Of a stretch of 16,623 bases of DNA, positions 1 to 6,283 are shown one piece after another. Source of the DNA: Actinomycetes bacterium (lineage in GTDB: Bacteria; Actinomycetota; Acidimicrobiia; Acidimicrobiales; Palsa-688); the NCBI GenBank assembly GCA_021816565.1, contig JAKAXN010000063.1, positions 1 to 16,623 of the forward strand, given 5' to 3'. The notes below the pieces were generated by a model, which saw nothing but the letters and a program-made list of their open reading frames with translations, was not told where the DNA came from and did no database searches. The position numbers and the translations under genes are program-made. Every line of letters starts with the position of its first letter. Position 1 is the stretch's first letter.

Positions 1-464
1 GCCTCCTGGTGCTGTTCGGGCTCGGCATCTTCCCGCTCAACGCCCGGACCCTGATACCCCTCTCCGGGATGGTCGTGGGCAACTCGCTCACCGGGACGGT
101 GGTGGCGGCCCGCCGGGTGGTCGGGGAACTGTCTGACAAGCGCAGCGAGGTGGAGGCCCGCCTGGCGCTCGGCCTGTCGTCGCGTGACGCCTCCCGGCCC
201 TACGTCCGCGAGGCCCTTCGCACCGCCCTGATCAGCCAGATCGAATCGACCAAGGCGGTCGGCCTGGTGTTCCTGCCGGGGGCGATGACCGGCCTGATAC
301 TGGCCGGCGAGAAGCCCATCTCGGCGGTTCTGGTGCAAGCGGCGGTCATGTTCCTGATCCTGGGGGCGGTGGCCACCACCGCCGCAGCCATGAGCCTGGG
401 CCTGGCCCGCCGGCTGTTCACCCCGGACCACCGGTTGGTGCGCCTGGCCCGCCGGACCACCTGA
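1..464 (+). CDS. fetB: Iron-export ABC transporter permease FetB (UPF0014), 3' part
   Basis: This gene is cut by the window edge; the reading frame runs in from base 3 and about 154 C-terminal residues are present. It matches the UPF0014/FetB (YbbM) family, the membrane subunit of the FetAB exporter linked to iron export and oxidative-stress tolerance in Escherichia coli. Family landmarks visible are NARTLIPLSGMVVGN, then a cytoplasmic stretch EARLALGLSSRDASRP, then the coupling region with FLPGAMTGLILAGEKP, and a last hydrophobic helix after VLVQAAVMF. The tail is short and basic. The ATPase partner (fetA) would be expected upstream, outside the window. The next gene is an ABC ATPase of a different type (CcmA/DrrA), so it is probably not the partner. 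Family assignment is good; the iron substrate is inferred from the family. Confidence 0.85.
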   Translation, partial: LLVLFGLGIFPLNARTLIPLSGMVVGNSLTGTVVAARRVVGELSDKRSEVEARLALGLSSRDASRPYVREALRTALISQIESTKAVGLVFLPGAMTGLILAGEKPISAVLVQAAVMFLILGAVATTAAAMSLGLARRLFTPDHRLVRLARRTT

Positions 465-492
465 GGGCCGGCCGGGACTTTCGCCTCTTTGG

Positions 493-510
493 CCGGGCCC
501 GGGGGCCCGG
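493..510 (+). terminator. GC-only hairpin between fetB and the exporter operon
   Basis: CCGGGCCC, two G bases, then GGGCCCGG form a perfect 8-bp inverted repeat. It lies 28 nt after the fetB stop and 14 nt before the preferred GTG of the ABC ATPase. There is no T-run after it. It could be a U-less terminator for fetB, or a structure covering the start region of the next gene. The motif is self-overlapping (GCCCGGG/CCCGGGC also pairs), so chance in very GC-rich DNA is possible. Confidence 0.3.
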
Positions 511-524
511 GCAACATCCACTGG

Positions 525-1511
525 GTGAGCCAGGAAGCGGCGGCCGACCTCACCGTGGCCGGGGCCGTGGCGGCACCGCGGCCGGTGCTCGAGTGCCGGG
601 GCCTCGGGAAGCGCTTCGGGGGTCGCCGGGCCGTGGAGGACATCACGTTCTCCGTGGCCCCCGGGGAGGTCTACGGCCTTCTCGGGCCCAACGGTGCCGG
701 CAAGACCACGACCATAAGGATGGTGTGCGGGCTCCTCGAGCCCGACACCGGCCGGGTGCTGGTGACCGGCCGCCCTACCGGCCGCGACCTGTCGGTGCGG
801 TCCCTGATCGGATACGTGCCGCAGGAGATAGCCCTGTACCCCGACCTGACGGCCCGGGAGAACCTGGCCTTCCTCGGCCGGCTGTACCGGCTGCGCGGGT
901 CGCTCCTGCAGGAACGGGTGGCGGAGGCCCTGGAGGTGACCGACCTGACCGATCGGGCCGACGACCGGGTGGACGCCTACTCAGGGGGCATGAAGCGCCG
1001 GCTCAACATCGCCGCCGGCCTGGTCCACCGCCCCTCCCTGCTCGTCCTCGACGAGCCGACGGTCGGAGTCGACCCCCAGAGCCGGCACTCCATCCTGGCG
1101 CGGGTGAAGGCCTTCGCCGCCTCGGGCATGAGCATCCTCTACACCACCCACTACATGGAGGAGGCCGAGAGGGTGTGCGACCGGGTGGGGATCATCGACC
1201 GGGGACGGCTCATCGCCGAAGGGACCCGGCGCGAGCTGGTGTCGCAGCTGGGCGAGCGTGACCGCATAGACCTGTCCACCTCCGGTGACGCCGGGCGTCT
1301 GGCCGCGGCGTGCCGGGCTCTGCCCGGCGTGGAGGAGGCCGCCGCCTCCGACGGGGAAGTGCACCTCCTGACCTCCGACGGCCGGCGGGTCCTGCCCGGG
1401 GTCCTGGAGGCCGCCGAGTCCGCCGGGGCGCCCGTGACGAGCGTGGCGGTGGCCGAGGCCGATCTCGAGGCGGTGTTCCTCCACCTGACCGGCACCGCCC
1501 TGCGGGAGTGA
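525..1511 (+). CDS. ABC-2 type exporter ATP-binding protein (CcmA/DrrA-like)
   Basis: This is the ATPase of an ABC-2 exporter that would power the two membrane proteins encoded next. Counted from the GTG at 525 (328 aa), Walker A GPNGAGKT lies at about 54-61, the Q-loop at YVPQE near 97-101, the signature YSGGM at about 152-156, Walker B LLVLDEP at about 172-178 and the switch His in TTHYMEE near 209. The C-terminal 80 residues form the DrrA/CcmA-type extension ending in DLEAVFLHLTG. The start is uncertain. A TTG at 489 is also in frame, but would put a GC-only hairpin inside the coding region. GTG codons at 555, 567 and 585 also lie before the conserved domain, and none has a clear Shine-Dalgarno. 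The substrate cannot be read from the sequence; drug, lipid or polyketide export are all known for this class. Confidence 0.9.
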   Translation: MSQEAAADLTVAGAVAAPRPVLECRGLGKRFGGRRAVEDITFSVAPGEVYGLLGPNGAGKTTTIRMVCGLLEPDTGRVLVTGRPTGRDLSVRSLIGYVPQEIALYPDLTARENLAFLGRLYRLRGSLLQERVAEALEVTDLTDRADDRVDAYSGGMKRRLNIAAGLVHRPSLLVLDEPTVGVDPQSRHSILARVKAFAASGMSILYTTHYMEEAERVCDRVGIIDRGRLIAEGTRRELVSQLGERDRIDLSTSGDAGRLAAACRALPGVEEAAASDGEVHLLTSDGRRVLPGVLEAAESAGAPVTSVAVAEADLEAVFLHLTGTALRE

Positions 1512-1514
1512 GAG

Positions 1515-2684
1515 GTGCCTGCGGCGCTGGTCATCGCCGGTAAGGATCTGCGACAACGGCTGCGGGACCGCTCGGCGATGGTCATCGCCATCGTGGCCCC
1601 CCTGGTCATCGCCGCGGTCATGAGCCTGGCCTTCAAGGGAGCCGACCAGTTCCACTACCGGCTGGGGCTGGTGGACCTCGACGGCGGCCCGGTGTCGGCC
1701 GCGGTCATCGAAGGTCTGCGGTCGCCGGGAATCGCCTCGGTGCTCGCCGTGGTCCCCGAGCCGACCGCCGAGGCCGCCTCGGCGGCCATCCGGGACCGCC
1801 GGATCCAGGCCGCGCTGGTTCTGCCCGGGGGGCTGTCCGCCTCGGTCGGCGGACCGTCGCCCGCCGGTCTCAGCGTGCTGACCAGCGTCAATCAGGCTCT
1901 GGCCGGCAGCATCACCCGCTCCATCGCCGACTCCTACGTGGCCCAGCTCAACGCTGACCGCCTGTCGGTGGCGACAGCCGTGGCCTCCGGGGCCGGACCG
2001 GAGTCGGTGCCGGGACTGCAGGCGGCGGTGGCCCGGCTCGCCATCCCCGAGAAGCTGGTCGACCAGCCCCTCGGAGCCGAGCCCGTGAAGGCGGTCAGCT
2101 ACTACAGCCCGGCCATGGCCATCTTCTTCCTCCTGTTCCTGGTCAGCTACACCGCCCGCAGCTTCTTCGTCGACCGGTCCCAGGGGATGATCGAGAGGAT
2201 GCGGGCCGCCCCGGTCCGGCCCGTCGACATCCTGGTGGGCAAGGCGCTGTCGGTGTTCGTGTTCGGGGCCGTCAGCCTGGCCACGGTGGCGGTGGTCACC
2301 ACCGTCGCGTTCGGCGCCTACTGGGGCAGTCCGGCGGCAGTGGTCGCGGTGTGCGCGGCGATGATCGTGGCGGTGGTCAGCCTGACCGCCCTGGTCATCG
2401 CCCTGGCCCGCACCCAGCGCCAGGCGGAGGGTATTTCGGCGGCCGTGGTGTTCGCCCTGGCCCTCCTCGGGGGCAACTTCGTGTTCGTGTCGGCCTCACC
2501 GGCTTTCATGCGCCGCCTGTCCCTGCTCACCCCCAACGGGTGGGCCCTGCGGGCTTTCACCGACCTGTCCACCACCGGTGGTGGCTTGGCCGCCGCCGCC
2601 GGCCCGGTGGCCGCCATCCTGGGCTTCAGCGCCGTGGTCGGCGCGCTGGCCGTGCTGCTCGGACGCCGGGCGGTGGCGTCGTGA
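1515..2684 (+). CDS. ABC-2 type exporter permease, first subunit
   Basis: This is a 389-aa membrane subunit of the ABC exporter. It starts with GTG 3 nt after the ATPase stop, with GGGAG about 6 nt upstream. The layout is that of the ABC2_membrane_3 / YhhJ class: a cytoplasmic N-terminus (KDLRQRLRDRSAM), a first helix at about 21-40, a large extracytoplasmic domain to about residue 193, and then five hydrophobic segments. The amphipathic coupling motif MIERMRAAPVRP follows the second helix. The extracytoplasmic part alternates short beta-like and helical pieces (YRLGLVDLDGGP), as in exporters that work with periplasmic or cell-wall partners. Its end overlaps the second permease by 4 nt (GTGA), indicating translational coupling. 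The two permeases probably form a heterodimer. Confidence 0.88.
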   Translation: MPAALVIAGKDLRQRLRDRSAMVIAIVAPLVIAAVMSLAFKGADQFHYRLGLVDLDGGPVSAAVIEGLRSPGIASVLAVVPEPTAEAASAAIRDRRIQAALVLPGGLSASVGGPSPAGLSVLTSVNQALAGSITRSIADSYVAQLNADRLSVATAVASGAGPESVPGLQAAVARLAIPEKLVDQPLGAEPVKAVSYYSPAMAIFFLLFLVSYTARSFFVDRSQGMIERMRAAPVRPVDILVGKALSVFVFGAVSLATVAVVTTVAFGAYWGSPAAVVAVCAAMIVAVVSLTALVIALARTQRQAEGISAAVVFALALLGGNFVFVSASPAFMRRLSLLTPNGWALRAFTDLSTTGGGLAAAAGPVAAILGFSAVVGALAVLLGRRAVAS

Positions 2685-3838
2685 CGGCAGCGGCGGTGGC
2701 CCGCATCGCCCTGGCCCGGGTGGTGCGCGACCGGACCGCCCTTTTCTTCATGGTCGCCCTACCGATCCTGGTCATCCTCATAATCGGGGCCACGGTCCGG
2801 GGTTTCTCGTCGATCAGGGTGGGCGTGGTCGATCTCGGAGCGGGTCGGGCCGGCTCCGATCTGATCGCCGCCCTGGGGCGGTCACCGGACCTGCGGGTGT
2901 CGTCGCTGGCCACGGTCGATTCGGCCACCAGGGCCGTCGCCCGGGGCGAGGTCGCGTCCGCAGTGATCCTCCCCCCGGGCATGGACCGGGACCTGCGGGC
3001 CGGCCGGCCGGTGGAGGTGACGGTCCTGGCCGAACCGGCCAACAGCACCCAGCAGGCCGCCGCCGCAGCCGTGCGTTCCGTCGTGGACACCGAGGGGGCG
3101 AGGGTCCAGGCCGCTCTCTTCAGCGCGGCATCCGGGTACGGCACATATGAATCGGGGCTGGCCCGCGCGGCCGCGCTGCAGCCCACGCTCGGGCAGGTCC
3201 GGGCCGACGTCTCGGTGGTGGAGAGCCGGGCCAACACCCTGCCCGAGGGCTTCAGCTACTCGGCCCCGACCATGCTGGTGCTGTTCGTGTTCCTGAACGC
3301 GCTGACCGGGGGAACCCTCATCATCGAGACCCGTCGGCTGGGGATGTACGAGCGGATGCGCGCCGCCCCGGTCCGGCCGGGCACCATCATCACCGGTGAG
3401 GCCCTGGGCTTCACCGTGATCGCCGTGGCCCAGTCGGCCATCATCGTGGCGACCGGAGCCCTGGTGTTCGGGGTGTCGTGGGGTGACTGGCCGGCGGCTG
3501 CCGCGCTGATCCTGTGCTGGGCGTTGGTGGGGGCCGGGGCCGGGATGCTGGCCGGGACGCTGTTCCGGACCCCCGAGCAGGCCACCGCCTTCGGCCCGGC
3601 GGTGGGTATGGCCCTGGCCATGCTGGGCGGCTGCATGTGGCCGCTGTCCATAGTCAACACCGTCATGCGCCAGGTGGGCCATGTGGCCCCCCAGGCGTGG
3701 GCCGTCGACGCGTGGACCGCCCTGCTGGCGCGCCACGCCACCTTCACGGCCATCGTCCCGCAGCTGGCCGTGCTGGTGGGTTTCGCCGCGGCGTTCCTGC
3801 TGCTGGCGACCGCACGGATGCGCCGGGCCCTGCGCTGA
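2681..3838 (+). CDS. ABC-2 type exporter permease, second subunit
   Basis: This 385-aa permease is a paralogue of the preceding one. The start is the GTG at 2681 that overlaps the previous stop; the open frame continues upstream but only as the shadow of the first permease. The protein opens with VARIALARVVRDRTALFFM and the first helix LPILVILIIG. An extracytoplasmic domain follows to about residue 190 (RVGVVDLGAGRAG at its start), then five hydrophobic segments. The coupling motif YERMRAAPVRP is nearly identical to that of the first permease, while most of the rest has diverged, so an old tandem duplication is likely. It ends 5 nt before the stop of the convergent acyl-CoA dehydrogenase gene. 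No U-rich terminator is seen in that tight junction. Confidence 0.88.
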   Translation: MTAAAVARIALARVVRDRTALFFMVALPILVILIIGATVRGFSSIRVGVVDLGAGRAGSDLIAALGRSPDLRVSSLATVDSATRAVARGEVASAVILPPGMDRDLRAGRPVEVTVLAEPANSTQQAAAAAVRSVVDTEGARVQAALFSAASGYGTYESGLARAAALQPTLGQVRADVSVVESRANTLPEGFSYSAPTMLVLFVFLNALTGGTLIIETRRLGMYERMRAAPVRPGTIITGEALGFTVIAVAQSAIIVATGALVFGVSWGDWPAAAALILCWALVGAGAGMLAGTLFRTPEQATAFGPAVGMALAMLGGCMWPLSIVNTVMRQVGHVAPQAWAVDAWTALLARHATFTAIVPQLAVLVGFAAAFLLLATARMRRALR

Positions 3839-3843
3839 TCCGG

Positions 3844-5076
3844 TCAGCCGGCCTCGCTCATCCGGAACGACGGCTGATGGCGGCGTATCTCCCGGCGGGC
3901 GATGGTCATCTTGTGCACCTCATCGGGCCCGTCGGCAATGCGCAGGGTTCGGGTCATGGCGTACATGTGGGCCAGGGGCGTGAGCTGGGTCACCCCCGCC
4001 GCTCCGTGCACCTGGATGGCCCGGTCCACCACCCGGAGGGTCATCCGGGGCACGGCCACCTTGATGCCGGCGATGTCCGTGGCGGCCGCCTTGTTGCCCT
4101 CGGCGTCCATGCGGCCGGCGGCCTTCAGGACGTACTCGCGCGCCATGTCGATCTCGATCCGGGACTCGGCGATCCAGTCCTGGATCACCCCCTTGTGGGC
4201 CAGGCTGGAACCGAACGCCCGGCGCTCCAGTGACCGGGTCACCATCAGCTCGAGGGCCCGCTCGGCCACGCCGATCGAGCGCATGCAGTGGTGGATGCGG
4301 CCCGGGCCGAGCCGGGCCTGGGCGATGGCGAAGCCGCCTCCCTCGTCACCGAGGAGGTGATCCGCCGGCACGTGCACGTCCCGGTACACGACCTCCGGGT
4401 GGCCCCCGTGCTCGGAGTAGCCGAACACCGTCGGGAGCAGGCCCACCGACACCCCGGGGGTGTCCAGGGGGACCACCAGCATCGACTGGCGGAGATGGGG
4501 CGCCGCCTCAGGGTCGGTCTGGCCCATCACGATGAGCACCTTGCAGCGCGGCGACGCCGCCCCGGAGCTGAACCACTTCCGCCCGTTGAGCACGTACCCG
4601 TCGGCTGTGCGTTCGATCCGCAGCCCGATGTTGGTGGCATCGGATGAGGCCACGTCGGGCTCGGTCATGGAAAAGGCGCTGCGGATCTCGCCGGCGAGCA
4701 ACGGCTCCAGCCAGCGGGCCTTCACCGCATCGCTCCCGTAGCGGTGGAGGATCTCCATGTTGCCGGTGTCGGGAGCGGAGCAGTTCAACGCTTCCGAGGC
4801 GAAGCCCACCCGGCCCAGCATCTCCGATACCGGGGCGTAGTCGACGTTCGACAGCCTGGTGCCCACGTGGTGCGCTTCCAGTTCGGGGAGGAACAGGTTC
4901 CACAGGCCCCGCTCCATGGCCGCCGCCTTCAGCTTCGACATCACTGGCGGGTGCCCGTCCGGTGAGTGCTCCAGCTCCGAGTAGTAGCGGTCCTCGTTGG
5001 GGTACACGAATGTGTCCATGAACCGGCGTACATCCTCATGCAGGGTCAGGCCGGCGGAACTGAACTGGTAGGGCAT
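3844..5076 (-). CDS. Acyl-CoA dehydrogenase, ACAD10/ACAD11-like
   Basis: This is a 410-aa flavoprotein oxidising an acyl-CoA to the 2-enoyl-CoA. The ATG has AGGA 7 nt upstream. Landmarks are the FAD/substrate loop SMTEPDVASSDATN (137-150), LNGRKWFSSGA (163-173), the beta-domain FGYSEHGGHPEV and the helical domain with RRAFGSSLAHKG and QVHGAAGVTQLTPLA (355-369). The end of the active site reads RIADGPDEVH. Aligned with the YEGTxE of medium- and short-chain enzymes, Asp382 stands where the catalytic Glu normally is. The helix-G Glu used by isovaleryl/long-chain types is absent (RLGPGRI). This Asp form is what I know from ACAD10/11-type enzymes; in mammals these act on 4-hydroxyacyl-CoA, but that substrate is not shown here. 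It follows the CBS gene on the same strand by 57 nt. Confidence 0.92.
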   Translation of the reverse strand: MPYQFSSAGLTLHEDVRRFMDTFVYPNEDRYYSELEHSPDGHPPVMSKLKAAAMERGLWNLFLPELEAHHVGTRLSNVDYAPVSEMLGRVGFASEALNCSAPDTGNMEILHRYGSDAVKARWLEPLLAGEIRSAFSMTEPDVASSDATNIGLRIERTADGYVLNGRKWFSSGAASPRCKVLIVMGQTDPEAAPHLRQSMLVVPLDTPGVSVGLLPTVFGYSEHGGHPEVVYRDVHVPADHLLGDEGGGFAIAQARLGPGRIHHCMRSIGVAERALELMVTRSLERRAFGSSLAHKGVIQDWIAESRIEIDMAREYVLKAAGRMDAEGNKAAATDIAGIKVAVPRMTLRVVDRAIQVHGAAGVTQLTPLAHMYAMTRTLRIADGPDEVHKMTIARREIRRHQPSFRMSEAG

Positions 5077-5107
5077 TCCAGCATCCTGCGTGCCGCCGGC
5101 CGGCGGG

Positions 5108-5129
5108 GGCAGGGCCTTTCGGCCCTACC
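5108..5129 (-). terminator. Stem-loop with GAAA tetraloop after the CBS gene
   Basis: Read on the minus strand, GGTAGGGCC, GAAA, GGCCCTGCC form a 9-bp stem with one U-G pair, closed by a GNRA tetraloop. It begins 4 nt after the stop of the CBS gene and lies 32 nt before the acyl-CoA dehydrogenase ATG. No U-run follows. It may be a terminator of the U-less kind common in high-GC bacteria, or a structure that stabilises the upstream mRNA while leaving some readthrough. Confidence 0.5.
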
Positions 5130-5133
5130 AGCG

Positions 5134-5565
5134 TCAGCGGGCGTGGATGAAGTCGACGAGCGCCCGGTTGTCGTCCTCGAGGGTCTCCAGCCGCTCCTTC
5201 ACCACGTCGCCGATGCTGACGATCCCGACCAGGACCCCGTCGCTGGTCACCGGAACGTGCCGGATCCGGAAGGTGGTCATCACCGCCATCAGAGACTCCA
5301 CGTCGTCGTCGGGCCCGGCGCTGCGCACCTCGGCGACCATGATCTGCTCCACCGGCCCGTCCAGCACGCCAGCTCCCCGGTCACCGAGATGGCGGACGAT
5401 GTCGCGTTCGGAGACGATCCCGTCCACCGACCGCCCGTCCGAGGACACGACCAGCGCACCCACGCCGTGGCGCCGGAGCTGTTCCAGGGCGTCCCAGACG
5501 CCGGCCGTCGGTGCCACGGTGGCGACGAAATGGCCTTTGCGGTCGAGAAGCTTTCCGATCTTCAT
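5134..5565 (-). CDS. CBS-pair domain protein
   Basis: This 143-aa protein consists almost only of two CBS domains (about residues 8-60 and 74-128) that fold together as a Bateman module binding adenine nucleotides or similar ligands. Each ends in the typical ligand motif: GIVSERDIVRHL in the first and GIVSIGDVVKERL in the second. The C-terminal helix LEDDNRALVDFIHAR is characteristic of stand-alone bacterial CBS proteins. The ATG is preceded by GGGGGAGG at 4 nt, a strong ribosome site, and a promoter with good spacing lies upstream. No catalytic domain is attached, so it probably senses energy state and acts on a partner protein that cannot be named here. The next gene on the strand is an acyl-CoA dehydrogenase, 57 nt away, beyond a hairpin. 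Confidence 0.9.
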   Translation of the reverse strand: MKIGKLLDRKGHFVATVAPTAGVWDALEQLRRHGVGALVVSSDGRSVDGIVSERDIVRHLGDRGAGVLDGPVEQIMVAEVRSAGPDDDVESLMAVMTTFRIRHVPVTSDGVLVGIVSIGDVVKERLETLEDDNRALVDFIHAR

Positions 5566-5598
5566 GCGACCTCCCCCGAGGGCTGGTGTTGGGAGAGG

Positions 5599-5627
5599 AG
5601 TGTAAGCCCGGCCCCACCGGCCGGCAA
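5599..5627 (-). promoter_or_regulatory. Sigma70-type promoter for the CBS gene
   Basis: On the minus strand TTGCCG (5622-5627 on the plus strand) and TACACT (5599-5604) are separated by exactly 17 nt. This fits a housekeeping -35/-10 pair. The predicted transcript start is near 5592, giving a leader of about 27 nt that includes the GGGGGAGG ribosome site. Confidence 0.6.
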
Positions 5628-5672
5628 CAGGTTGAGTGCGTAGCGGTCACCGGCTCCGGCGGCGCCACTGGG

Positions 5673-5678
5673 TAGGGT
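5673..5678 (+). promoter_or_regulatory. -10 element of a leaderless promoter (thioesterase)
   Basis: TAGGGT (TAnnnT) is followed by 6 nt and then the GTG start codon at 5685, so transcription should begin at the start codon. No Shine-Dalgarno is present in the 15 nt before the GTG, which supports leaderless translation. No convincing -35 is seen. Confidence 0.5.
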
Positions 5679-5684
5679 GCCGGC

Positions 5685-6080
5685 GTGTCCACTACTGCTG
5701 ATCCGCTGCGCGGTGGTTTCAACGAAACGCTCGGCCTGAACTTCGAGGAGGTCACCCCCGACCGGGTGGTGGTCGGTCTCGACGTCAGCCCGGCCCTGCT
5801 CCAACCCTACGGCATCGTCCACGGCGGGGTGTGGTGCTCGGTCGTGGAGACGGCGGCCAGTGTGGGGGCGGCCCAGTGGTACGGGGAGCGGGGCCGCGTG
5901 GTCGGGGTGGCCAACCACACCAACTTCGTGCGGGCCATCGGTGAGGGCCGGGTCACGGGGGTGGCCACACCGGTGCACCGGGGGAGGACCCAGCAGCTGT
6001 GGCTGGTCGAGATCCGAGACCGCGACGGCCGGCTCGTAGCCCGGGGTGAGGTGCGGATACAGAACCTTCCGGCCGGGTGA
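5685..6080 (+). CDS. PaaI-type hotdog-fold acyl-CoA thioesterase
   Basis: This 131-aa protein has the single hotdog domain of the PaaI/YdiI family, which hydrolyses acyl- or aryl-CoA thioesters. The active-site segment YGIVHGGVWCSVVETAAS carries the HGG motif at 46-48 and the acidic residue expected to activate water (Glu55). NHTNFVRAIGEGRVTG is the usual second conserved stretch, and the length is typical. The GTG start at 5685 is chosen because translation begins at the domain N-terminus and a TAnnnT box lies 6 nt upstream. Members work as tetramers in the cytoplasm. Nearby acyl-CoA dehydrogenases suggest CoA recycling during fatty or aromatic acid oxidation, but the substrate is not determined. 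Confidence 0.88.
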   Translation: MSTTADPLRGGFNETLGLNFEEVTPDRVVVGLDVSPALLQPYGIVHGGVWCSVVETAASVGAAQWYGERGRVVGVANHTNFVRAIGEGRVTGVATPVHRGRTQQLWLVEIRDRDGRLVARGEVRIQNLPAG

Positions 6081-6104
6081 CCTTCCGGGCCGGGATGCTA
6101 CCGT
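6077..6104 (+). promoter_or_regulatory. Promoter of tRNA-Arg
   Basis: GTGACC (6077-6082, overlapping the thioesterase stop codon) and TACCGT (6099-6104) are 16 nt apart and resemble a -35/-10 pair. Transcription would start near 6111, giving a 5' leader of about 25 nt before the mature tRNA. Confidence 0.45.
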
Positions 6105-6135
6105 CGGGCCGGGCCGCAAACCACGTTTCTCCCAT

Positions 6136-6209
6136 GCCCCTGTAGCTCAGTTGGATAGAGCGGCTGCCTTCTAAGCAGCGGGTCGCAGGTTCGAGTCCTG
6201 CCGGGGGCG
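6136..6209 (+). tRNA. tRNA-Arg (anticodon UCU)
   Basis: A complete cloverleaf can be drawn. The acceptor GCCCCTG pairs with CGGGGGC (6202-6208, one U-G). The D arm is GCTC/GAGC with an AGTTGGATA loop. The anticodon stem GCTGC/GCAGC encloses loop CTTCTAA with TCT at 34-36. The variable loop is 5 nt, and the T arm GCAGG/CCTGC has loop TTCGAGT. The discriminator is G at 6209. CCA is not encoded. It reads AGA codons, which are rare in DNA of this GC content. Confidence 0.96.
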
Positions 6210-6215
6210 CTGCCC

Positions 6216-6228
6216 GGCCGTCACGGCC
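6216..6228 (+). terminator. Short palindrome after tRNA-Arg
   Basis: GGCCG, TCA, CGGCC form a 5-bp stem with a 3-nt loop, 7 nt past the tRNA end. There is no T-run. It is the only hairpin between the tRNA and the next gene, so it may end the tRNA transcript, but it is short enough to be chance. Confidence 0.22.
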
Positions 6229-6270
6229 CGCCGGACGCCGAGGTGCCGCCCGATCGGCCCCGGCCCCCCC

Positions 6271-6277
6271 AGAAAGG
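6271..6277 (+). promoter_or_regulatory. Ribosome binding site that decides the dehydrogenase start
   Basis: AGAAAGG lies directly against an ATG at 6278, too close for initiation, and 6 nt before the in-frame ATG at 6284. The spacing favours 6284 as the true start of the acyl-CoA dehydrogenase. Confidence 0.6.
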
Positions 6278-6283
6278 ATGACC

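Noticed and set aside
2351..2680. 110-codon upstream extension of the second permease
   Set aside because: The extension lies wholly inside the first permease and reads as low-complexity Arg/Gly/Pro; the GTG at 2681 overlapping the stop fits an operon start.
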